In this document: positions 1 through 8,536 of the stretch, in pieces
Layout of the letters: each line of letters opens with the position of its first letter
Numbering within the stretch: the stretch's first letter is position 1
Assembly (NCBI RefSeq): GCF_008704715.1
Contig: NZ_CP023689.1
Span: 8,618,001 to 8,682,000 of the forward strand
From: Streptomyces chartreusis
GTDB lineage: Bacteria > Actinomycetota > Actinomycetes > Streptomycetales > Streptomycetaceae
Length of the DNA stretch: 64,000 nucleotides
Direction: 5' to 3'
Translations under genes and position numbers: made by a program
Notes under the pieces: model-generated
Database searches by the model: none
The model's input: only the letters and a program-made list of their open reading frames with translations
Told to the model about the DNA's origin: nothing

Positions 1-1
1 G

Positions 2-2704
2 GAACTCGCCGAGCGCGCCTTGGAGTTGGCACCGGCACAGAGTGATTCGTCCGCGGCGCCGCGGGGGCTTGTCGCGCAGTTCCCCGCGCCCCCAAAGGAT
101 TCGCGTGCCGCTGCTTTTGAAGCACTCGGCGCCGTGCTTCCCGCCCTGCGGGCCTCCGCCCCCGCCCCACGCGGCGGAACCGGCTCCGGGCGACCCGGTA
201 CCGACACCGCCCGGCTGCTCTCCGCCCTCAACCCCTCCCTCGGCACCCTGTACCCGGCCTGGCGCACAGCCGCCGCCCCCGGCACACCCCAGCTCCTGCG
301 CGAACTGCTCGCCATGCGGGTCACCGCCGCCCCCTTCGGCGCCACGGCCCCGCTCAAGCCCGTCCAGGACGACCGCGGGCGGGTCATCCGCACCGCCGAC
401 TGGCCGCTCACCGGTGCCGTCCTCGCGAGCATGCGCGTCGTGTACGACACGTCGGGGCGGACGCCGGTCCGTGCCGAGTTCCAGTACGTCGAGGGCAGCA
501 GCTCCGACCAGCGTGCGGAGAACCTGCCCGTCGCCCAGCCGCTGACCTTCCCGCTCGGCTCGGGGCAGGTCGAGCTGTCCGTGCGCTCCGGTCAGGACCG
601 CGACCTGAACTGGCTCAACCGGCGCCCCACCGACTCCCAGGACCCCGGCGTCACGGCGCGCTTCCAGTCGGGTCTGCCCCAGCGCACCTTCTTCGTGTCC
701 CGGCCGGACGACGAGGGCCTGGTCCACGTCGGCGTCCACAACGGCACCTCCGTGCAGGTCCCGCTGCGGCCGGGCGCGAACGAGCAGATCACGCACGGCG
801 AGTACGAGATCAGCCTCAAGTACACGGTGGGCACGACCGAGCCCAACGTCGAGGTCGTGATCGCCAGCAAGCCGGAGCCGCTCAACCGCCGAGTCCTCCA
901 GCTGGACACGGTCCACACCGGCATCACGGTCGGCAGCTGGGTCGCGATCCAGCGCCCCGCGAAGGGCGCCCTGGACGGTATTCCCGGCGATGCGAAGCTC
1001 GCGTTCGTCACCACCCAGGTGGTCTCGGCGCGCACGGCGGCGTACTCCAACTACGGCATCACCGGGCGCGGCACCGAACTCACCCTCGCCGACCCCTGGC
1101 TGGACGAGTTCGACGTACTGCTCTCCCACATCCGCGACACCACGGTCCACGCGGCGGGCGAGCCGCTGCGCCTCGCCGACGAACCGCTCGGCGAGGACGT
1201 GCACGGCAACGAGATCGAACTCGCCGAGCTGTACGACGGGTTGCGGCCCGGCCGCACCCTCATGGTGAGCGGCGAGCGCAGCGACATCCCTGGCACGGCC
1301 GGCGTGAAGGCCACCGAGGTCGTCGTCATCGCCGCCGCGGACCCGGCCGTCGACCCGCAACTGCCCGGCGACCACGTCCACACCCGTCTCACCCTGACCG
1401 CCGACCTGGCCCACCGCTACCGCCGCGAGACGGTCAAGGTCCTCGGCAACGTCGTCGAGGCCACCCACGGCGAGAGTCGCGAGGAGGCCATCGGCAGCGG
1501 CGACTCGGACCGGGTGAACCAGACGTTCGCGCTCTGGCAGTCCCCGCTGACCTGGCTCGCCGACGACAACCCCCTCGGCGCCACACCGGTGCTGGAGATC
1601 CGCGTCGACGGCGTCCTGTGGCACGAGGTCGACAGCCTCGCCGGACGCGGCCCCGGCGAGCGGGTCTTCATCACCGGCTCCACCGCCGACGGCCGTACGA
1701 CCGTGACCTTCGGCGACGGGATCAACGGTGCCCGGCTGCCCTCCGGGCACGAGAACATCCGCGCCCGCTACCGGTTCGGCACGGGCAGGGCGGCCAACGT
1801 CGCCGCCGACCGCGTCACCCAGCCCCTCACCAGGCCGCTCGGCGTCACCCAGGTGACCAATCCGCGCCCGGCGAAGGGCGGCGCGGACGCCGACGGCCCC
1901 GGCCTGACCCGCCGGACGATCCCGCTCGCCGTCTCCGCACTGGACCGGCTGGTCTCCGAGTCCGACTACGAGGACTTCGCCCGCTCCCGCGCAGGCATCG
2001 GCCGGGCCGCCGCGCGCGAACTCTTCGACGGGCGGCGGCGAGTGCTGCACGTGACCGTCGCGGGTACGGACGACGTCCCGATCGACGGCGACTCGGACAC
2101 GCTGCGCGCGCTGCGCGGCGCCCTGACCGAGTACGGGGACCTGAACCTCCCCGTCCGGGTGGACGTACGTGAACTCGTGCTGTTGCTCGTCGCCGCCAAG
2201 GTGAAGGTCGCCCCCGATCACGCGTGGGAGTTCGTGGAGCCGCGACTGCGACAGGCGCTGCTCTCCCGACTCGGCTACGAGGGGCGGGAGTTGGGCAGGC
2301 CCGCCCGCCTGTCCGACGTCCTCGCGACCGCCCACTCGGTGCCCGGCGTCGACTACGTGGACGTCGACGTCTTCACCGGCGTCCCCGCGTCCGCCACGCC
2401 CGAGGAGCTGACCGGGATCCTCACCGATCCCGGCCCGCCCAGGGCATCGGTCCCGGCGCACCCGGCGACGTACGACGAGCGGACCCACACGGTCCGCGCC
2501 GCGAACGGCGAGACGCTCTCCGAGATCTGCGCCAGGTACGGCGTTCCGCTCGCCGAACTCCTGCGCCTGAACCCCGACATCACCGACACCCGGCGCCTGC
2601 CGAAGGGCCGTTCGGTGTTCGTTTTCCGAGGCATACGCCCGGCCCGGCTCGCGATGCTGTCGCCGAAGGCCGCGGACACCCTGATTCTGACGGAGGTCAA
2701 GTGA
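2..2704 (+). CDS. Putative baseplate assembly protein (gpJ-like) with C-terminal LysM, 5'-truncated
   Basis: The reading frame is open at the left edge of the window, so the true start lies upstream and 900 residues are visible. The long central part resembles the putative baseplate assembly proteins (gpJ/Afp-type) of contractile injection systems and phage tails, which join the tail tube and sheath to the baseplate. In-window residues about 830-876 form a LysM-like module (HTVRAANGETLSEICARYG, then LNPDI and LPKGRSVFVF), expected to bind peptidoglycan or to stabilise the hub. The stop codon overlaps the next start (TGATG), so the two genes are translationally coupled. A dispersed 22-bp Streptomyces repeat lies within the coding sequence at 71-92. 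The family call rests on overall similarity and neighbours; the LysM is clear. Confidence 0.75.
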   Translation, partial: ELAERALELAPAQSDSSAAPRGLVAQFPAPPKDSRAAAFEALGAVLPALRASAPAPRGGTGSGRPGTDTARLLSALNPSLGTLYPAWRTAAAPGTPQLLRELLAMRVTAAPFGATAPLKPVQDDRGRVIRTADWPLTGAVLASMRVVYDTSGRTPVRAEFQYVEGSSSDQRAENLPVAQPLTFPLGSGQVELSVRSGQDRDLNWLNRRPTDSQDPGVTARFQSGLPQRTFFVSRPDDEGLVHVGVHNGTSVQVPLRPGANEQITHGEYEISLKYTVGTTEPNVEVVIASKPEPLNRRVLQLDTVHTGITVGSWVAIQRPAKGALDGIPGDAKLAFVTTQVVSARTAAYSNYGITGRGTELTLADPWLDEFDVLLSHIRDTTVHAAGEPLRLADEPLGEDVHGNEIELAELYDGLRPGRTLMVSGERSDIPGTAGVKATEVVVIAAADPAVDPQLPGDHVHTRLTLTADLAHRYRRETVKVLGNVVEATHGESREEAIGSGDSDRVNQTFALWQSPLTWLADDNPLGATPVLEIRVDGVLWHEVDSLAGRGPGERVFITGSTADGRTTVTFGDGINGARLPSGHENIRARYRFGTGRAANVAADRVTQPLTRPLGVTQVTNPRPAKGGADADGPGLTRRTIPLAVSALDRLVSESDYEDFARSRAGIGRAAARELFDGRRRVLHVTVAGTDDVPIDGDSDTLRALRGALTEYGDLNLPVRVDVRELVLLLVAAKVKVAPDHAWEFVEPRLRQALLSRLGYEGRELGRPARLSDVLATAHSVPGVDYVDVDVFTGVPASATPEELTGILTDPGPPRASVPAHPATYDERTHTVRAANGETLSEICARYGVPLAELLRLNPDITDTRRLPKGRSVFVFRGIRPARLAMLSPKAADTLILTEVK
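71..92 (+). repeat. Dispersed 22-bp repeat, copy 1 (inside baseplate gene)
   Basis: GTCGCGCAGTTCCCCGCGCC followed by CC is identical to 24030-24051. Here it is read in frame as LVAQFPAP within the baseplate gene, whereas the second copy is intergenic. From memory, near-identical sequences are common between Streptomyces genes. Confidence 0.6.
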
Positions 2705-4899
2705 TGGCCGCGCATTCAGCGGATGCCGAGTTGGAGGCCGCGGCCCCGGTGACCGCCTCCAGGGAACCCGACGGGCTCGCCGCGCTGCTGCCCCGCTGGC
2801 ACCTGCTGCGCGACGCCGAGGAGGGCGAACCGCTGCGCGCGCTGCTCGCGGTGATCGCCGAGCAGCTCGACCGGGTCCGTGACGGCGTCGAGCAGGGCTA
2901 CGAGGACCTGTTCGTGGAGACGGCGGCGCCCTGGGTGCTGCCGTACCTCGGCGACCTGGTCGGCTATCGCACCCTGCCCGGCTACGAGCGGGTCCTGACG
3001 GCCGGCCTGCACGAGGGTGGCCGCGCCGCCCTCGCCGAGGCGGTCGCCCCGCGCGCCGACGTGGCCGCCACCGTCGCCAACCGCCGCCGCAAGGGCACCC
3101 TGCACCTCCTGGAGGAACTCTCCGACCAGGTCACCGGCTGGCCCGCCCGCGCCGTCGAACTGTCCCGGCAGGTCGCCCACACCCAGCCGGTGAAGCTGCA
3201 CGGCGACACGGGCGTCCACCGGAGCACCCGGGGCCGGCTCGTCGACCTGCGCGACAACTCCGCCCTCGACCTGGCGGGCGGCCCCTTCGGAGCCGCGGCC
3301 CGCACGGCCGACGTCCGACGCGCCGACTCCCGTCACCGGCAGGGGGGCTGGACCCCGGCGGGCGTGGCGCTGTTCGTCTGGAGGCTGAAGGCGCACTCGC
3401 TCACCCAGTCCCCGGCGTACTGCATCGACCGCGCCCGCAACCTGTACACCTTCTCGATCCTGGGCAATGACACCCCGCTGGTCACCAAGCCGTTCCCGGA
3501 GCCGTCGCCCACGCACATCGCGACCATCGACAACGTCCCGGCATTCGTCACCCGCCGCCAACTGCACGACCGGCTCACCGACTACTACGGCCCCGGCAAG
3601 AGCCTCGTCATCCGGCGCGACGGCGAGGACCAGCCCGTACCGCCGCAGGACATCGTGGTCGCCGACCTGTCCGACTGGCGCTACCGGCCCAGGCGCGGGC
3701 AGGTCGCCGTCGACCCGGAGCTCGGGCGGATCGCGTTCGGGTCGAGGTCGGCGCCCCGGCAGGGCGTGTGGGTGGACTACCACCACGCGTCCGGCGCGGA
3801 CATGGGCGGCGGCGAGTACGACCGCCCCGACCGCGAGCCGCGACCCGAGGCGGACGTCTACCGGGTCGGGCCCGGACAGCAGTACCGGCAGATCATGGAC
3901 GCCTACCGGGCCTGGCAGCACGACCGGCGCGCCGACCGGACCGGCCCCGACGGCATCATCGAGATCACGCACAGCGGCGCCTACCAGGAGCAGCTGGACT
4001 TCGACCTCGACCCCGGCGACCGCCTGGAGGTCCGCGCGGCCGAGGGCACCCGCCCCGTGATCCGCCTGCTCGACTGGTACAGCAACCGGCCGGACGCCCT
4101 CAACATCCGTGCCGTGTCGGAGGACTGCGCCCCGCACGAGCGGCCCCGCATCGTCCTCGACGGTCTGCTGGTCGCCGGCCGCGGCATCAACGTCACCGGC
4201 CCCATGGGCGCCGTCGTCGTACGGCACTCCACGCTCGTGCCCGGCTGGTCGCTGGAGCCCGAGTGCGATCCGCACTCGCCCGAGGAACCCAGCATCGTCC
4301 TGGAGCGCACCACCGCGTGCCTCCAGATCGAGCACAGCATCCTCGGCACCATCGAGGTCATCGGCGACGAGGTGAGCGAGGACCCCCTCGACATCCACCT
4401 GCGCGACAGCATCCTCGACGCCACCGGCCCCGGCCGCGAGGCCCTCTCGGCGCCGGACTGCCGCCACGCCCACGCGGTGCTGCACCTGCACCGCACCACG
4501 GTCATCGGCGAGATCTTCACCCACGCCGTGGAGATCGCCGAGAACTCGATCCTCACCGGCCGCCTCCACGTGGCCCGGCGCGGCATCGGCTGCATCCGAT
4601 ACTCGTACGTGCCGCCGGGGTCGCGCACCCCGCGCCGGTTCCGCTGCCGGCCGGACCTCGCCGGGCCCGAACAGGCCGGTCGGGTACGGCCGTTGTTCAG
4701 CTCCGAGCGCTACGGGACGCCCTGGTACGGGCTGTTGGCCGACCGGTGCGCCGAGGAGATCCGGCGCGGCTCGGACGACGGCGCCGAGATGGGCGCCTTC
4801 CACGACCTGTACCGGCCGCAGCGCGAGGACGGCCTCAGGGCGCGGCTCGCGGAGTACACCCCGGCGGGCACCGACGCCGGGATCTTCTTCGTGACGTGA
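2704..4899 (+). CDS. Tail protein (P2 gpI-like N-terminus) with beta-helix-like region
   Basis: A 731-residue protein whose ATG overlaps the stop of the baseplate gene. Residues about 20-170 (including WVLPYLGDLVGYRTLPGYE) look like the tail-protein-I family that sits between baseplate wedge and fibre. From about residue 415 the sequence turns into short repeated strands with periodic hydrophobics and ITHSGAY / ILDGLLVAGRGINVTGP type turns. This is typical of right-handed parallel beta-helix domains such as those found in tail spikes. This suggests an outer baseplate or receptor-contacting part, but receptor binding is an inference. The next gene begins 78 bases downstream in the same direction, so all four genes at this end probably form one operon. 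Confidence 0.7.
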   Translation: MAAHSADAELEAAAPVTASREPDGLAALLPRWHLLRDAEEGEPLRALLAVIAEQLDRVRDGVEQGYEDLFVETAAPWVLPYLGDLVGYRTLPGYERVLTAGLHEGGRAALAEAVAPRADVAATVANRRRKGTLHLLEELSDQVTGWPARAVELSRQVAHTQPVKLHGDTGVHRSTRGRLVDLRDNSALDLAGGPFGAAARTADVRRADSRHRQGGWTPAGVALFVWRLKAHSLTQSPAYCIDRARNLYTFSILGNDTPLVTKPFPEPSPTHIATIDNVPAFVTRRQLHDRLTDYYGPGKSLVIRRDGEDQPVPPQDIVVADLSDWRYRPRRGQVAVDPELGRIAFGSRSAPRQGVWVDYHHASGADMGGGEYDRPDREPRPEADVYRVGPGQQYRQIMDAYRAWQHDRRADRTGPDGIIEITHSGAYQEQLDFDLDPGDRLEVRAAEGTRPVIRLLDWYSNRPDALNIRAVSEDCAPHERPRIVLDGLLVAGRGINVTGPMGAVVVRHSTLVPGWSLEPECDPHSPEEPSIVLERTTACLQIEHSILGTIEVIGDEVSEDPLDIHLRDSILDATGPGREALSAPDCRHAHAVLHLHRTTVIGEIFTHAVEIAENSILTGRLHVARRGIGCIRYSYVPPGSRTPRRFRCRPDLAGPEQAGRVRPLFSSERYGTPWYGLLADRCAEEIRRGSDDGAEMGAFHDLYRPQREDGLRARLAEYTPAGTDAGIFFVT

Positions 4900-4977
4900 G
4901 GCGGGACATGAGCCAAGACATGAGCGCCGTCGCCGTAAGCCCCACCCGCACTTTCCTGAACCAGGGGGACCCCCTTC

Positions 4978-6525
4978 ATGCACGCTGATCTCTCCCGCCT
5001 CACGTTCCGCCCCCAGCGGCGGTACTCGGCGGTCATCGCCCAGCAGGGCCGCGTCCAGCTCGACGCCGACATCAACGAGCAGACCGCGATCCAGCTGCAC
5101 CAGGCCCGCACCCTCGCCGCCGACCTGATCGGCCGGCACGGCGGACCGCGCGACGCCGCGGGCTTCAAGATTCAGTACGTCGGCGGCAAGCACGACATCG
5201 ACACCCTCCACATCCAGGGCGGCCGGTACTACGTCGACGGCATCCTCCTCGACGCGACCCGCCCGGTGCCCGGCGTGCCGGTCCCTGACGAGGACGCCGA
5301 GGAGCAGGAGAGCGCGGCGCCGCCCGCGTACTGGACCTACTGGGACCAGCCCGACGGCTTCCGCGACCCGGAGAAGCCCGGCGACCGGCTGCCCTCGCCC
5401 GCGCAGACGCCGTTCCTGGTCTACCTGAGCGTGTGGGAGCGCGCCGTCTCCGCCGCCGAGGACCCCGCCCTGCGCGAGGTCGCCCTCGGCGCCGCGATGC
5501 CGGACACCGCGGCCCGCGTGAAGGTCGTCTGGCAGGTGCTGCCGCTGTCGCTGGCCGCGCTGGAGATCGAGGACGAGGACCCGTCCAAGGAGGTCGTGCG
5601 GGCCGCCTTCGACAAGTGGGCGCAGAAGCAGGCCGCGCCGAACGCGCGCCTGGCCGCCCGCAGCGAGCGGCCCGACCACGCCGACGAGGACCCCTGCCTG
5701 GTCAAGCCGGACGCCCGCTACCGCGGCCAGGAGAACCAGCTGTACCGCGTGGAGGTGCACGCGGGCGGCGAGGCCAAGGACGCCACCTTCAAGTGGTCCC
5801 GCGAGAACGGCTCGGTGGTCTTCCCCGTCGACGAACTCGACGGCACCTGGGTGCAGCTGGCCTCCCTCGGCCACGACGACAAGCTGGACCTGGACGTCGG
5901 CGACCACGTCGAACTCGTCGACACCGCCTACGCCTCCCGCCTCGAGCCCCTGCCCCTGCTGCGGGTCGAGGAGCTGGACCTGCCGGGCCGCCGCGTCCGC
6001 CTCAGCGCCGAGCCCGACCCGTCCGTCGGCCGGCTGCCGCATCTCAACCCGTTCCTGCGCCGCTGGGACCACCATGAGGGACCGCGGCGGAAGGGCCGTA
6101 CGACCGCTCTGAAGGGCGGGGCCGTCCCCGTCGCGGAGGGAGAGTGGCTGCCGCTGGAGGACGGGGTCGAGGTGTACTTCGCCAAGGGTGCCGCGTACCG
6201 CACCGGCGACCACTGGATCATCCCCGCCCGCACCGCCACCGGCGGCGTCGAGTGGCCCGCGGACGCGGCCCGGCGTCCGCTGCTCCAGGGGCCCTCCGGC
6301 ATCGTGCGCGGCTTCGCGCCGCTCGCGCTGGTCAAGGGCGAGGGCGGCACCGTGGACCTGCGCCTGGCCTTCAACCCGCTGGCGAGCAGTGTTCCGGCGG
6401 CGGACGAGGCGACGCTCGCGGCCGAGGAACAGGCCCGCCGCGAGGAGCAGCTGGCGGAGGACCCGTCCGGCGGGAGGTCGCAGACGACTGCGGATGCCGA
6501 GGCCGCGGCGGAAGGAGACGAGTGA
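4978..6525 (+). CDS. DUF6519 domain-containing protein of tail/injection-system operon
   Basis: A 515-residue protein that starts MHADLSRLTFRPQRRYSAV with QGRVQLDADINEQ close behind, the signature start of DUF6519 proteins. These are found beside gpJ-like baseplate genes; their function is unknown. The N-terminal half contains GGRYYVDGILLD and later AGGEAKDATFKWSRENGSV, which look like beta-rich structural modules. The last 50 residues are charged and rich in Ala/Glu/Asp, suggesting a flexible tail. An AGGGGGAC-like Shine-Dalgarno lies about 9 bases before the ATG. The stop overlaps the start of the amidase gene (GTGATGG), which implies co-translation and a shared structure or lysis role. Confidence 0.7.
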   Translation: MHADLSRLTFRPQRRYSAVIAQQGRVQLDADINEQTAIQLHQARTLAADLIGRHGGPRDAAGFKIQYVGGKHDIDTLHIQGGRYYVDGILLDATRPVPGVPVPDEDAEEQESAAPPAYWTYWDQPDGFRDPEKPGDRLPSPAQTPFLVYLSVWERAVSAAEDPALREVALGAAMPDTAARVKVVWQVLPLSLAALEIEDEDPSKEVVRAAFDKWAQKQAAPNARLAARSERPDHADEDPCLVKPDARYRGQENQLYRVEVHAGGEAKDATFKWSRENGSVVFPVDELDGTWVQLASLGHDDKLDLDVGDHVELVDTAYASRLEPLPLLRVEELDLPGRRVRLSAEPDPSVGRLPHLNPFLRRWDHHEGPRRKGRTTALKGGAVPVAEGEWLPLEDGVEVYFAKGAAYRTGDHWIIPARTATGGVEWPADAARRPLLQGPSGIVRGFAPLALVKGEGGTVDLRLAFNPLASSVPAADEATLAAEEQARREEQLAEDPSGGRSQTTADAEAAAEGDE

Positions 6526-7412
6526 TGGCGAAGCCCCTGAGCGCGTCCAAGCTGGTGGAGATCCTGCGCAAGGAGGGCCTCACGGTCCACGAGGTCCGCA
6601 GCTGGCGCACCCACAACCGCAACAGCAAGGGCCCCTGGGGCCCGGTGAACGGCGTGATGATCCACCACACCGTCACCAAGGGCACCGAGAACTCGGTGAG
6701 CATCTGCTACAACGGCTATTCCGGCCTGCCCGGCCCGCTGTGCCACGGCGTCATCGACAAGCAGGGCCACATCCACCTCGTCGGCAACGGCCGCGCCAAC
6801 CACGCCGGCCTCGGCGACAGCGACGTCCTGCGCGCGGTGATCAACGAGTCGAAGCTGCCGCACGACAACGAGGCCGACACCGACGGCAACGCCCACTTCT
6901 ACGGCTTCGAGTGCGTCAACCTCGGCGACGGCAAGGACCCCTGGCCCGAGGTGCAGAAGGAGGCCATCGAGAAGGTCTCCGCCGCGATCTGCCGCCACCA
7001 CGGCTGGAGCGAGCGCTCGGTGATCGGGCACAAGGAGTGGCAGCCCGGCAAGCAGGACCCGCGCGGCTTCACCATGGACGGCATGCGCAAACGGATCGCG
7101 CAGCGCCTCAAGGGCGGGGGAGGGGGAGCGCCCGAGCCGGACCCCAAGCCCGCTCCCAAGCCCAGGCTGGAGCCCTTCCCGGGCAGCGGCTTCTTCCACA
7201 TCGGGCAGAAGTCCCCGATCATCACCGCGATGGGCCGCCGCCTGGTCGCCGAGGGCTGCGGCCGCTACGAGGAGGGTCCGGGCCCGGAGTGGACCGAGGC
7301 CGACCGCCGCTCCTACACCGCCTGGCAGCACAAGCTCGGCTTCAAGGGCAAGGACGCGGACGGCATCCCCGGCAAGGTCAGCTGGGACCGGCTGAAGGTG
7401 CCCAACGTGTGA
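6525..7412 (+). CDS. N-acetylmuramoyl-L-alanine amidase with C-terminal peptidoglycan-binding-like domain
   Basis: A 295-residue protein with an Amidase_2/PGRP-type domain over residues about 30-190. MIHHTV supplies histidine 47/48, and GHKEW has His169 and Lys170, matching the zinc ligand and catalytic lysine positions of this family. It should cleave the bond between N-acetylmuramic acid and L-alanine in peptidoglycan. A Gly/Pro/Lys-rich linker (about 200-220) leads to a C-terminal domain of about 70 residues ending KDADGIPGKVSWDRLKV, similar to peptidoglycan-binding-1 repeats. No signal peptide is visible, so export must occur by other means, for example as part of the particle or upon lysis. 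The start overlaps the DUF6519 stop, and a strong terminator follows. Confidence 0.85.
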   Translation: MAKPLSASKLVEILRKEGLTVHEVRSWRTHNRNSKGPWGPVNGVMIHHTVTKGTENSVSICYNGYSGLPGPLCHGVIDKQGHIHLVGNGRANHAGLGDSDVLRAVINESKLPHDNEADTDGNAHFYGFECVNLGDGKDPWPEVQKEAIEKVSAAICRHHGWSERSVIGHKEWQPGKQDPRGFTMDGMRKRIAQRLKGGGGGAPEPDPKPAPKPRLEPFPGSGFFHIGQKSPIITAMGRRLVAEGCGRYEEGPGPEWTEADRRSYTAWQHKLGFKGKDADGIPGKVSWDRLKVPNV

Positions 7413-7432
7413 CGGTCGCGCGCGTGCGCCGA

Positions 7433-7470
7433 AACGGCCCAGGTACCCCACGGGGGTGTCCTGGGCCGTT
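7433..7470 (+). terminator. Intrinsic terminator after tail/amidase operon
   Basis: AACGGCCCAGG (7433-7443) pairs perfectly with CCTGGGCCGTT (7460-7470), and CCCC/GGGG pair inside the loop. Outer GCGCGC stretches can lengthen the stem. It sits 20 bases after the amidase stop and separates the tail operon from paa. Confidence 0.8.
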
Positions 7471-7500
7471 CTCGCGCGCTTGAAGGCCTCTCGAAGGCTC

Positions 7501-7529
7501 TTGCTCCTGTGGCGGAAACACGTCACACT
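7501..7529 (+). promoter_or_regulatory. Candidate paa promoter
   Basis: TTGCTC (7501-7506) and CACACT (7524-7529) are separated by 17 bases. The predicted start of transcription then falls at the left edge of the palindrome at 7534-7551. The -10 is a weak match, so the assignment is tentative. Confidence 0.35.
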
Positions 7530-7533
7530 GAAT

Positions 7534-7551
7534 ACCGAACGAATGGTCGGT
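7534..7551. promoter_or_regulatory. TetR-type operator before paaA (PaaR-like)
   Basis: ACCGAACGAATGGTCGGT is an inverted repeat with arms ACCGAAC/GGTCGGT, one mismatch in seven. It lies 17 bases before the paaA start. Actinobacterial PaaR (TetR family) operators have the ACCG...CGGT form, so repression relieved by phenylacetyl-CoA is likely by analogy. No paaR gene adjoins the operon. Confidence 0.55.
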
Positions 7552-7567
7552 TGGGAAGCGGGAATCG

Positions 7568-8536
7568 ATGACGACTTCACACTCCGCCGAGGCGCCTGCC
7601 GAGGAGCCGCTCCAGGAGCACTTCGACGCGACGATCTCGCGTGACCAGCGGATCGAGCCGCGCGACTGGATGCCGGAGGGCTACCGCAAGACGCTGATCC
7701 GGCAGATCGCGCAGCACGCCCACTCGGAGATCATCGGCATGCAGCCCGAGGGCGAGTGGATCACCCGCGCCCCGTCGCTGCGCCGCAAGGCCATCCTGTT
7801 CGCCAAGGTCCAGGACGAGGCCGGGCACGGGCTGTACCTGTACTCGGCGGCGGAGACCCTGGGCGCGGACCGCGCCGACCTGACCGACCGGCTGATCGAG
7901 GGCCGCCAGAAGTACTCGTCGATCTTCAACTACCCGACCATGAGCTTCGCCGACGTCGGAGTGATCGGCTGGTTCGTGGACGGCGCCGCGATCTGCAACC
8001 AGGTGCCGCTGTGCCGCAGCTCCTACGGGCCGTACGCACGCGCGATGGTGCGGGTCTGCAAGGAGGAGTCGTTCCACCAGCGGCAGGGCTACGAGCTGCT
8101 GATGACGATGATGCGCGGCACCGAGGCCCAGCGCGAGATGGTGCAGGACGCCGTGAACCGCTGGTGGTGGCCCTCGCTGATGATGTTCGGGCCGCCCGAC
8201 GAGAACTCACCCAACTCGGCGCAGTCGATGGCCTGGAAGATCAAGCGGCACAGCAACGACGAGCTGCGTCAGCGCTTCGTCGACATGACGGTCCCGCAGG
8301 CCGAGAAGCTCGGCGTCACCCTGCCCGATGCGGAGCTGCGCTGGAACGCCGAGCGCGGCCACCACGACTTCGGCACCCCCGACTGGTCGGAGCTGATGCG
8401 GGTCATCAAGGGCGACGGACCGTGCAACGCCCAGCGGATGGAACGGCGCAGGAGCGCCCACGAAGAGGGCGCCTGGGTGCGGGAGGCGGCCACCGCCCAC
8501 GCCGCCAAGCGCGTGGAGAAGGGAGCGGCGGCATGA
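7568..8536 (+). CDS. paaA: 1,2-phenylacetyl-CoA epoxidase, catalytic subunit PaaA
   Basis: This 322-residue protein is the diiron catalytic subunit of the multicomponent oxygenase that epoxidises the ring of phenylacetyl-CoA, the first ring-attacking step of aerobic phenylacetate breakdown. Family motifs are present: QDEAGHGLYLYSAAETLG around residues 85-100, CKEESFHQRQGYELL around 165-180, and the ferritin-like helices between them carry the E/H iron ligands. It opens the five-gene paaABCDE operon and its stop overlaps the paaB start (ATGA). The operator at 7534-7551 probably controls it. Length and motif content are normal. Confidence 0.95.
   Translation: MTTSHSAEAPAEEPLQEHFDATISRDQRIEPRDWMPEGYRKTLIRQIAQHAHSEIIGMQPEGEWITRAPSLRRKAILFAKVQDEAGHGLYLYSAAETLGADRADLTDRLIEGRQKYSSIFNYPTMSFADVGVIGWFVDGAAICNQVPLCRSSYGPYARAMVRVCKEESFHQRQGYELLMTMMRGTEAQREMVQDAVNRWWWPSLMMFGPPDENSPNSAQSMAWKIKRHSNDELRQRFVDMTVPQAEKLGVTLPDAELRWNAERGHHDFGTPDWSELMRVIKGDGPCNAQRMERRRSAHEEGAWVREAATAHAAKRVEKGAAA

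Noticed and set aside
4908..4988. 26-residue plus-strand frame between the tail protein and DUF6519 genes
   Set aside because: A GAGGCGGG stretch precedes its ATG and it could be a coupling leader, but it overlaps the DUF6519 start and shows no coding bias of its own.
2716..6213. Very long minus-strand open frame opposite the tail genes
   Set aside because: It is the high-GC shadow of well-supported plus-strand genes, with low-complexity Val/Gly/Arg-rich translation and no recognisable motif.
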